Shown here in pieces: positions 1 through 6,819 of a DNA stretch of 23,268 nt. Source of the DNA: JABDPF01 sp036351575 (GTDB lineage: Bacteria > Pseudomonadota > Gammaproteobacteria > Xanthomonadales > SZUA-36); assembly GCA_036351575.1 (NCBI GenBank), contig JAZBPJ010000079.1, forward strand, positions 1 through 23,268. Reading direction: 5' to 3'. The translations under genes were made by a program, and so were the position numbers. The notes below the pieces were generated by a model, which saw nothing but the letters and a program-made list of their open reading frames with translations, ran no database searches and was not told the origin of the DNA. The stretch's first letter is position 1. Every line of letters begins with the position of its first letter.

Positions 1-26
1 CCGGGTCCGGTCCGCGTGCGGGAGGC

Positions 27-1193
27 TCAGTGCGCCAGGAACGCCCGGGTCGCCGTGTCCCAGGTCGCGTCGTCCAGCCGCTCCAGCGCGCCAGTGAAAA
101 ATGCGATCGGGACGGGTGATTGGCCGGTACCGGACTTGCCCACGATTTCCAGGAAGCGGTCCAGGTCTTCCTGGAAGAGCGCCACGGCGGATTTGCCGAT
201 CTTGAGTCCGGACAACTCCTCGTCCAGCCTGTCGGCCTCGATAGCGCAAATCCAGTTGGGGCCATATGCCTGTTCTGACAAGGCGCCCGGCTTGCCTGCC
301 AGCGTGCTGTTGACGGCCGTGATCCTGCCCCCTATGGGTGCGCGGAATTGCGCGGTCCGATCGCCTTGCCGAACGTGGAACAGGGGTTCGCCGGCCTGCA
401 CGGACTTGCCGGGTTCCGGCAGCTCGATGGAGTCGATCCGGCCGATAAGCCGGCGTGCAAAGTCGTCGAGCCCCACCCTGACGCTGCCGTCCTCGCCTAT
501 GGCGGCCCAGCAATGGCCGCCGGAAACCAGCGCGCCGCCGGGTATCGTGAACCCTTCCTGGTATCCGGTCGTCTCCGTGGCGGCGCCCACGATGTTCACC
601 TGGGGCTTGAGCCCCTTGTTTATCCGGTCCTGGCGTTTGATCAACGCCTTGCGGGTGAACATGCGCAGCTCGTCCTCGGAAAACGGCTTCTCGACGTAGT
701 CCATGGCGCCGTGCGCCATGCACTCGACGGCCGACTCCACGGAGGCGTAGCCGGTAATGATGACCACGTCGATGTCCGGCCGCATGTGCTTCACGGATTT
801 CGCGACATCGACCCCGGACATCGAGGGCATCTTGAGGTCGGTGAATACGAAATCATAGTCGCGGCTCTGGATCAGGCCGAGGGCCTCCTGGCCGGTCTCC
901 ACCGTATCGACGCAGTACCCGTCGAGAACGAGGATCTTGCGGAAACTGTCGAGGATGACCTCTTCGTCGTCGACGCAGAGGATGCGCGCCCGGGGCTCTT
1001 CGACCTCGACCCGCGTGAGTGTTTTCGACTCGCGGGTGAAATCCATGCGCAGGCTTTCCTTGAGCGCTTCCTCGCGTTCGGCCAGGCGCTTGATTTCCCG
1101 CAGACGGAAAAACAGGATCCGCGCAGCCATGTTCAGGAAAAAGAACAGGATGATGACCGGTACGACGATCAGCAGAATGGACGTTAACGTCAT
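27..1193 (-). CDS. Membrane-anchored response regulator with C-terminal GcvH-like domain (paralogue 2)
   Basis: This 388-residue protein has one N-terminal membrane span (about residues 5-27), a charged linker, a receiver domain (about 68-185) and a GcvH-like domain (about 215-330). The receiver has the expected acidic pair D75/D76, phospho-acceptor D119, T147 and K169. The C-terminal part resembles glycine-cleavage H protein (SVRVGLDDFARRLIG, then an API-GG turn), but the hairpin before API reads GDRTAQFR and has no lysine to carry lipoate. No HTH, AAA+ or enzymatic output domain is visible. A strong ribosome site (AAGGAG) precedes the ATG. It is the last gene of the run visible before the left edge and lies 61 bases after the soluble regulator. 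It is closely similar to the first gene of the run (same length and layout), which indicates duplication. The receiver is certain; the role of the C-terminal domain is inference. Confidence 0.9.
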   Translation of the reverse strand: MTLTSILLIVVPVIILFFFLNMAARILFFRLREIKRLAEREEALKESLRMDFTRESKTLTRVEVEEPRARILCVDDEEVILDSFRKILVLDGYCVDTVETGQEALGLIQSRDYDFVFTDLKMPSMSGVDVAKSVKHMRPDIDVVIITGYASVESAVECMAHGAMDYVEKPFSEDELRMFTRKALIKRQDRINKGLKPQVNIVGAATETTGYQEGFTIPGGALVSGGHCWAAIGEDGSVRVGLDDFARRLIGRIDSIELPEPGKSVQAGEPLFHVRQGDRTAQFRAPIGGRITAVNSTLAGKPGALSEQAYGPNWICAIEADRLDEELSGLKIGKSAVALFQEDLDRFLEIVGKSGTGQSPVPIAFFTGALERLDDATWDTATRAFLAH

Positions 1194-1254
1194 TGAGATC
1201 TCCTTTTGTGCGGCCGCGTCACGCCGCGTTCGGCCGCCAGATTTCCAATTGCTC

Positions 1255-2040
1255 TCACGAACTCAGCCACTGCAGGTTGCTGTCCGGGTTCGATGGCAGA
1301 ACCTGGTATAGCCACCCCCTGAAATACGGATCTTTCTCGACCAGTGACGGGTCGGAAAGCACGTCCGCGTTCACTTCGATGATCTTGCCGCCCATCGGGC
1401 ACATGACATGATGCGTCGAACCGTCCCGGGCGGTTACCACCGCGCACGGTACGCCCTGCACCAGGACGTCGCCCTGCTCGGACAGCTCGATTCCGTCTAT
1501 TCCATCGACGGTTTTGACAAACAGGTCGTTGATTCCGATTTTCGCGGTCCCTTCATCCTCCATCAAAACCCAGCTCACGTAACCCAGGGAGCGGTAGCCC
1601 GACGGACAGGCAACGAACTCGAACGAGCGCTGTCCTTCGAGCCTGGCCGCCTCGGCATCACCCAATATTACGCCCGAGCGGATGCTGCGCTGAATGACCG
1701 TGAGCAACTCATCGGCAGTAAACGGCTTGGGAATATAGTCCAGCGCGCCCAGCGAGAGGCTTTTTACCGCGTTCTCCATCGTGGAGTATCCGGTCATCAT
1801 CACCACCGGAACCGTGCGCCCGCCATGAGAAAGTTCCTCAAGCAAACCGAAACCGTCCATGCCCGGAAGCATGACGTCACAGAGTACGAGGCGGTAATTT
1901 TTTTGCTTCAGCAGTTCCAGCGCCTTGCCGGCCTCGTCGACCGCGTCCACCTGCAGGCCTTCTTCGGTGCAGATCATGACGACGGCCCGCTGCACGCTGG
2001 GTTCGTCCTCGACGACGAGAATATCGCAGGTTTCTCTCAT
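1255..2040 (-). CDS. Soluble response regulator with GcvH-like domain
   Basis: This 261-residue protein has an N-terminal receiver domain (about 5-122) with E11/D12, phospho-acceptor D55, T83 and K105. A GcvH-like domain follows (about 150-250), with AKIGINDLFVKTVDGIDGIE, a CPMGG turn and DPYFRGWLYQVLPS, which closely match the H-protein framework. At the position where H protein carries its lipoyl lysine, the hairpin reads DGSTHHVM, so it cannot be lipoylated there. Unlike its two paralogues it lacks a membrane span. Its ATG overlaps the stop of the histidine kinase gene (ATGA), so translation is probably coupled and the kinase is its likely phosphodonor. It has no DNA-binding domain. Confidence 0.9.
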   Translation of the reverse strand: MRETCDILVVEDEPSVQRAVVMICTEEGLQVDAVDEAGKALELLKQKNYRLVLCDVMLPGMDGFGLLEELSHGGRTVPVVMMTGYSTMENAVKSLSLGALDYIPKPFTADELLTVIQRSIRSGVILGDAEAARLEGQRSFEFVACPSGYRSLGYVSWVLMEDEGTAKIGINDLFVKTVDGIDGIELSEQGDVLVQGVPCAVVTARDGSTHHVMCPMGGKIIEVNADVLSDPSLVEKDPYFRGWLYQVLPSNPDSNLQWLSS

Positions 2041-3902
2041 GACATCACCGGCAGCCTGACGATGAACACCGTCCCCTTGTCGACCTCGCTCTCCACGGTG
2101 ATCGTGCCATTGTGGTTGTCGACGATGCCCCAGGAAACGGCCAGTCCCAGGCCGGTGCCTTTCTGGCCCTTGGTCGTGGCAAAAGGCTCGAAGAGGCTGG
2201 CGAGCTGATTTCGGGAAATGCCGCAGCCGTCATCCTCGACACGGATCTCGACAAATTTGTCGTCCCAGCTGGAGTCGACCTCTTCCCAGTGCTGCCAGCC
2301 GCATCCGTCCCGCAGGCAGCCGTTGACCAGGCCCTTCATCGGCACTTCGAATGCGTACACGGGGCCACCGCAGTCGGGGCAGCGCTCATCCTCGGAGACC
2401 AGGGAAATCGAACATTCCGGACAGCGCAGCTCGACGCCATCCCCGAATGCCGGCATGTCGCCCAGGCGATGGTGGTCAGAGCCGTACACCGGGTCGAGGT
2501 AAATGCGGCCTTCCTCGCTGCCCTTGCGATAATCCATTCGAATGGCCGGATTGCCGTCAATGCGTTCCTTGCGGTCGATCAGATCGTGCCGCTTGCTGCA
2601 CTGGGCCCGCTTGATCTGGAGCACGCCGGCCGGACCGAGGTTGATCGCCCGGCTGCTGAGCCGGATCGTGCCGCTGTTCTCGCCGATGGCATCGGAGGCA
2701 TTGACGAGCAGGTTGATGAATACCTGCTGGATCTGGTTGGCGTCCACGGTGATCGCCGGCAGGTCTTCCTCGAGGTCCGTGATCAGCTCGACACGGCCGA
2801 TTGCCAGCTGGTTTTCGACGACGTTGACCGCGCGCTTCAATATTCCGTTGATATCCGCCTTGCGTTTCTTGGGAACCGTTTGGCGTGCAAAGTCCAGCAG
2901 GCTTTTCACGATCTCCCGGCAGCGGATCGTCTCGGACACGATGACTTCGAGGTCGTCCTGGATGTCGGGCTGTCCACTCGAGCGCTTTTTCAGGAAACTG
3001 CTGTAAGTCAGAACAGCAGTCAGCGGGTTGTTGATTTCATGCGCCACGCCTGCGGCAAGCCGCCCGAGTGAAGCCAGCTTGTCCGACTGGAACAGCTGCA
3101 TGCGCGCCTGCGCCAGCTTGTCGGTCATGTTGTTGAAGGAACTGGCCAGCATGCCGAGCTCGTCGTTGCGGTCGATTTCCACCCGGTAGGAGAGATTGCC
3201 GCTGGCCACGTTCCGCGTGCCCTTGAGCAACTCCTGGACCGGTTTGTCGATCAGCGTCCTGACCATGAACCTGACGGCCAGGCCCAGCAGCACGATTGCG
3301 CTGACGGCGAAAAGGATGATGGTCAGCTGGCTGTTGCGGATATTGGCGTCGACGTCATCGAGCGGGATCGTAACGTCCAGCACGCCCAGCACGGTTTGCG
3401 ACTCGGGATGCGCGTGACAGGCCGCGGACCAGCAGCTTTCCTCGTTGTAGATCGCGTTGATGATGCCCAGGAAACGCGGCGATTCAGCCGTGGGCCGGAA
3501 AATGCGCGTGCGTTCCACCATGTCGAGCTGCTCGAGCGGCTGGCCGGCGGCGTGACAGCGAAAACAGCTCTCAGCCTGTGTATCGACCATCTTGCCGATA
3601 TCGCTCTCCTCCGACGAGTACATGATTTCACCGGACTTGTTGAACACGCGGACCCGGTCGATGCCGCTTTGCCCCCGAAAGTTCCGGATCGTGTTGTGGA
3701 TGCTCTCGACATCGTTGTGCAGCATGTCGTAGCTCGTATCCAGCTTGATGTGCTCGCTCAGTGCCGCCGCGTGACGCTCGACCTCGGCGATCAGGCTGCG
3801 TTTCTGCGATTCGATGCTGAACAACGCAAACACCACGATCACCAGGAGGATCGTCAAAACGACTCCCAGGGTCAGTTTTTGGCCGATTTTTCTGGTCAGC
3901 AT
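2037..3902 (-). CDS. Sensor histidine kinase with heme-c motifs in the sensor and a Cys-rich insert in the ATPase domain
   Basis: This 621-residue membrane kinase has a first span at about 10-30, a periplasmic region at about 31-192, a second span at about 193-213, a HAMP region, a HisKA domain with the phospho-accepting histidine in AGVAHEINNPL (H288), and a HATPase domain. The periplasmic region has two c-type heme motifs, CFRCH (113-117) and a CX4CH motif CWSAACH (157-163), which point to a redox-sensing cytochrome domain. The ATPase N box is at NLLVNASDAI (397-406), G1 at EDDGCGI (556-562) and G2 at GTGLGL (582-587). Between N and G1 lie about 130 extra residues with CPEC (494-497), CPDC (508-511) and a later C529/C534 pair, like a zinc ribbon. 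It sits between the oxidoreductase genes and two response regulators. Kinase function is secure; heme and metal binding are inferred from motifs. Confidence 0.93.
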   Translation of the reverse strand: MLTRKIGQKLTLGVVLTILLVIVVFALFSIESQKRSLIAEVERHAAALSEHIKLDTSYDMLHNDVESIHNTIRNFRGQSGIDRVRVFNKSGEIMYSSEESDIGKMVDTQAESCFRCHAAGQPLEQLDMVERTRIFRPTAESPRFLGIINAIYNEESCWSAACHAHPESQTVLGVLDVTIPLDDVDANIRNSQLTIILFAVSAIVLLGLAVRFMVRTLIDKPVQELLKGTRNVASGNLSYRVEIDRNDELGMLASSFNNMTDKLAQARMQLFQSDKLASLGRLAAGVAHEINNPLTAVLTYSSFLKKRSSGQPDIQDDLEVIVSETIRCREIVKSLLDFARQTVPKKRKADINGILKRAVNVVENQLAIGRVELITDLEEDLPAITVDANQIQQVFINLLVNASDAIGENSGTIRLSSRAINLGPAGVLQIKRAQCSKRHDLIDRKERIDGNPAIRMDYRKGSEEGRIYLDPVYGSDHHRLGDMPAFGDGVELRCPECSISLVSEDERCPDCGGPVYAFEVPMKGLVNGCLRDGCGWQHWEEVDSSWDDKFVEIRVEDDGCGISRNQLASLFEPFATTKGQKGTGLGLAVSWGIVDNHNGTITVESEVDKGTVFIVRLPVMS

Positions 3903-3949
3903 GGGTCAGCCATCAGGCGCTCGGCGCTCCGTTGATTCAATTCAGTTGC

Positions 3950-4087
3950 TCAGCGGGGTTTGTTTTTCTTCTTGGCCGGTTTCGAAAGGTAGTAAACCAG
4001 GTAAACGAAGATACCCCAGAAGCTCAGCAGCAAAAGGTACTCGAGACCCTTGGTCTCGAAAATATTGACGTATGTGAATGAATCCAT
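3950..4087 (-). CDS. Small single-span membrane protein (45 aa)
   Basis: This short frame starts MDSFTYVNIF, has one hydrophobic span (YLLLLSFWGIFVYLVYYL, about residues 17-34) and ends in a lysine-rich tail (SKPAKKKNKPR). The positive-inside rule puts the tail in the cytoplasm. A strong ribosome site (GAGGAG, six bases before the ATG) supports translation. It starts 19 bases after the NrfD-like gene and ends 47 bases before the kinase gene. Its size and shape recall small accessory subunits of membrane respiratory complexes such as CcoQ, but I see no specific family match. A role as an accessory subunit of the neighbouring oxidoreductase is inference. Confidence 0.75.
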   Translation of the reverse strand: MDSFTYVNIFETKGLEYLLLLSFWGIFVYLVYYLSKPAKKKNKPR

Positions 4088-4106
4088 GTCGACTCCTCGC
4101 GCTCAA

Positions 4107-5306
4107 TCAATGCGCCGGTTTGAACACCGGCATCCGCTTGACGATCCAGCGGAAGACCCAGATCTCGGCGGAAATCACCGCCAGCGTGACAACGATTTCC
4201 TGCCAGGACGGGTAGTAATGATCCGGCAGGTACCACTTGAAGGTGATCACGGACACGTTCAGCCGGTTCAGAATGACGCCCAGCAGGGCCAGCACCGCCG
4301 CGATGCGAATGATGACGATGCTTCGATTCTTGTATCCGAAGGCGAACATGAAGGCCGGAATCAGCACGAATCCGATCACCTCGAACAGGAACCAGGCGCC
4401 CCAGCCATCGCTCAGATGCTCCCAGTGCTGGCCGTGAATGAACAGCAGCGCCTTGAAGAAGTAGTAGACGAACATCGTGATGGCCGCGCCCTTGGCCAAC
4501 CCGAACACGATACCTTCAAAGGCATGGTGGCTCTTCTCGGGAATCAGGTCGCCAAAAATCCTGTGGCTGAGCGAACCCTCGAAGATGATCATCGCCAGGC
4601 CTGCGTAAATGCTGGATACGAAGAACAGCAGCGGAATGAACTCCGACCACCACAGCGGGTGAATCTTCGGCTTGGCCATCAGGAACAGCGCGCCCAGGCC
4701 GGACTGGTGCAGCATGGACAGCGTGATACCCAGGATGACCGTGCCCAGGGTCAGCTTGACCAGGAACTTGCGGGCTTTCTGCAGGTTCAGGTACTCGGCC
4801 ACCACCGGTGAGAACTCGATGGCCGTCGCGACCATGTAGATCATGAAGTGCCAGCAGATCAGGAAGAGCACCGAGGAGTAACCGAAGTTGTTGCCGATGA
4901 ACGGGTTGAGCGCATGCCATGGCCGACCGATATCGAATATCAGCGCGCTGCCGTAAAACATGTAGGCCAGCAGGCTGTTCAGCACGGTCACGCGAACGAT
5001 CGAGTGGTACTGGTCCACGCGCATCACGTATACCGTGTAGGTGATAACGTAGGCTCCGCCCGCCAGCGCGACGCCGGTTACGACGTCGAATCCCAGCCAC
5101 AGGCCCCAGGGGAATTCCTGTGACAGGTTGGTGACCGAACCGAGGCCGTAGATGAACCGGATGACCAGCACATAGGCGCCGACCAGCATGATCGCGCCGG
5201 TGATGATGTTGAAGGGTGTGAAAATGGGGCCCCTTGGTTTCAGTTCCTGGATCAGGAACCTGAAAATCTGGCCGATACCGGGATTGACCGTTGCTAACTG
5301 GGACAT
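4107..5306 (-). CDS. NrfD/HybB-type polytopic quinone-interacting membrane subunit
   Basis: This 399-residue protein has about ten hydrophobic spans and matches the NrfD/PsrC superfamily, closest in style to HybB of hydrogenase 2. Recognisable stretches include FPWGLWLGFDVVTGVALAGG, an IFDIGRPWHALNP segment and WHFMIYMVATAIEFSPVV. The length is close to the usual HybB length of about 390 residues. Family members move electrons between periplasmic iron-sulfur subunits and the quinone pool without bound heme. The ATG directly abuts the stop codon of the ferredoxin-subunit gene, so the two are translated together and almost certainly form one complex. No hydrogenase or molybdoenzyme large subunit is nearby, so the electron donor or acceptor is probably the pentaheme cytochrome of this operon. 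Confidence 0.9.
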   Translation of the reverse strand: MSQLATVNPGIGQIFRFLIQELKPRGPIFTPFNIITGAIMLVGAYVLVIRFIYGLGSVTNLSQEFPWGLWLGFDVVTGVALAGGAYVITYTVYVMRVDQYHSIVRVTVLNSLLAYMFYGSALIFDIGRPWHALNPFIGNNFGYSSVLFLICWHFMIYMVATAIEFSPVVAEYLNLQKARKFLVKLTLGTVILGITLSMLHQSGLGALFLMAKPKIHPLWWSEFIPLLFFVSSIYAGLAMIIFEGSLSHRIFGDLIPEKSHHAFEGIVFGLAKGAAITMFVYYFFKALLFIHGQHWEHLSDGWGAWFLFEVIGFVLIPAFMFAFGYKNRSIVIIRIAAVLALLGVILNRLNVSVITFKWYLPDHYYPSWQEIVVTLAVISAEIWVFRWIVKRMPVFKPAH

Positions 5307-6197
5307 CTATTCATCCTCCCCGAATTCCGGTTCCCAACCAAAGTCGCTTTCCGGGTCGCCACGGGCGGCGCCCGTCATCGCATTGAGCGCCAGCAGAAAT
5401 GCCGGCACGCCGAACAGAATGGCGGGAACGGCATACAGGAATTCACGCGTGTATTCCGGGTAAGGCGTGCGGCCGAGATCCATCCGGAAACCGAGTTGCT
5501 CGAAAGGAACGGCGGACAGGTAGATGTAACCGGTTCCGCCGACTTCGCGGTCACCGTAAATGTGCGGCACGTACTGGTCCGGGTGCCGGGCGATGCGGTG
5601 ACGCGCGATCGAGAGGTTCTGCACCTGGGTGCCGAACATGAGCGTATCGGTGGGGCAGGCCGCGACGCAGGCGGGCTGTTCGCCTTCTTTCAGGCGGTCG
5701 AAACACATCGTGCATTTCTTCAGCTCCGGGTTCCAGTCACCGTACTCGAACTTGGGAATGTCGAAGGGGCAGGACACCATGCAGAAGCGGCAGCCGATGC
5801 ACTTGTCGCCGTCCCATGTGATCGGGCCATTCGGATGCTTCTTCATTGCCTCGGTCGGGCAGGCCGCGGCGCAGGCCGGCTGGTGACAGTGCATGCATTG
5901 CTTCTTGACGAACACCTCGCCTGCATCCGTGTCGTAGCGGTTGACGATCATGTACTGGTTGTCGCTGGTGGTCCGTTCGTGCTCCAGAGCGCCGTCGTTC
6001 ACCGGGTCGGGAACGTGAAGGCCCCACGTTTCGCCGCAGGCCACTTCGCAGGATCTGCAGCCGATGCAGCGTGTCGTGTCGACCAGTATTCCGACAAATT
6101 CTTCAGGATGCGCTTCTTCCTGGGCCCGGGCCTCGCGACCCGTGACCGCGGCGCCTCCCGCGACCAGCGACGTCTTGAGAAATGCTCGTCTGTCCAT
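5307..6197 (-). CDS. Tat-exported 4x[4Fe-4S] ferredoxin subunit (HybA/DsrO-like) with C-terminal anchor
   Basis: This 296-residue protein starts with a twin-arginine signal (MDRRAFLKTSLVAGG), so it is folded before export to the periplasm. Four cysteine quartets are visible: C44/C47/C50/C54, C101/C104/C109/C113, C133/C136/C139/C143 and C162/C165/C177/C181, the pattern of the HybA/DsrO/PhsB-type subunits that carry four [4Fe-4S] clusters. A hydrophobic span at about 253-274 (FLYAVPAILFGVPAFLLAL) would anchor it to the membrane, as in HybA. A good ribosome site (GGAG) precedes the ATG. The next gene encodes its membrane partner and the preceding gene a pentaheme cytochrome, so it probably relays electrons between cytochrome and quinone. 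Confidence 0.93.
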   Translation of the reverse strand: MDRRAFLKTSLVAGGAAVTGREARAQEEAHPEEFVGILVDTTRCIGCRSCEVACGETWGLHVPDPVNDGALEHERTTSDNQYMIVNRYDTDAGEVFVKKQCMHCHQPACAAACPTEAMKKHPNGPITWDGDKCIGCRFCMVSCPFDIPKFEYGDWNPELKKCTMCFDRLKEGEQPACVAACPTDTLMFGTQVQNLSIARHRIARHPDQYVPHIYGDREVGGTGYIYLSAVPFEQLGFRMDLGRTPYPEYTREFLYAVPAILFGVPAFLLALNAMTGAARGDPESDFGWEPEFGEDE

Positions 6198-6232
6198 TGT
6201 GACTCCGTCTTTCTATGCGTTATTTCTTTTGT

Positions 6233-6760
6233 TCAGGGTGCGTCGGTGTCCGCTGTTTTTTCCACGTTGCCGTGGCAGTAACTGCAGCGATCGCTGGCCT
6301 GCGCCCCGGTTCCCGCCTCGTGACACTTCCAGCAGCTCTGATGCACCACGACCTTCGGGCTGTGCGTTTCGTCCCGGATGCTATCGGGGTGCGCGTGGTG
6401 ACAGTCGTTGCAGGTGTAGTAGACGTTGTCGGTTTCCGGGTCCGTCTTGTGGCACTGGTGGCAGTCGATCCAGGTGGATTGCAGGTACTCTTCGTGCGGC
6501 GAATGCAAGTCCTTGGCCCGGATCTGGTGATGACAGGTGCTGCACTTGTTCTTGAGGTGCAGCCTGTGCGGAAACATGACATCACCCGTCGGAGACTTGA
6601 ATATGATTTCTTTCGGTATCGGTTTCCGCTTGGGTTTTTCCTCGGCCGCTGCGGTTTCGCCCGATGATTCTGCTCCGTCGGGGTTCACCCCGTGGGAAAC
6701 CGCCGGGAGGAAGAGGGTCGCGAGCAACAACACTGCCAGGGTGAAGCGAAAAATGGACAT
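6233..6760 (-). CDS. Periplasmic pentaheme c-type cytochrome
   Basis: Read from the ATG at 6760, this 175-residue protein has a clear Sec signal peptide (MSIFRFTLAVLLLATLFLPA) and five CXXCH heme-c motifs: CSTCH (73-77), CHQCH (100-104), CNDCH (117-121), CWKCH (143-147) and CSYCH (159-163). Histidines in FPHRLH ahead of the first motif are candidate distal heme ligands, as in class III (cytochrome c3/c7-like) proteins. An upstream ATG at 6823 overlaps the preceding stop codon as ATGA and would add 21 hydrophilic residues before the signal peptide; I prefer 6760 because it gives a standard signal sequence. In this operon it is the likely soluble or docked electron-transfer partner of the ferredoxin/NrfD pair, and may also relate to the heme-bearing kinase sensor. 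Confidence 0.9.
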   Translation of the reverse strand: MSIFRFTLAVLLLATLFLPAVSHGVNPDGAESSGETAAAEEKPKRKPIPKEIIFKSPTGDVMFPHRLHLKNKCSTCHHQIRAKDLHSPHEEYLQSTWIDCHQCHKTDPETDNVYYTCNDCHHAHPDSIRDETHSPKVVVHQSCWKCHEAGTGAQASDRCSYCHGNVEKTADTDAP

Positions 6761-6819
6761 GGTGCCCCCGTGGATGCGTTTGCCTGAAGGGCGCTCTGCG
6801 CCGGGTTTGTTTGCAGGGT

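Noticed and set aside
1255..2040. True glycine-cleavage H protein or lipoate-dependent sulfur-oxidation carrier
   Set aside because: The domain is fused to a receiver and lacks the lipoyl lysine, and no glycine-cleavage or heterodisulfide-reductase-like genes are present.
4107..6197. Hydrogenase-2 (hyb) operon, suggested by HybA/HybB resemblance
   Set aside because: No NiFe large or small subunit or maturation gene is nearby; a multiheme cytochrome and signalling genes occupy those places.
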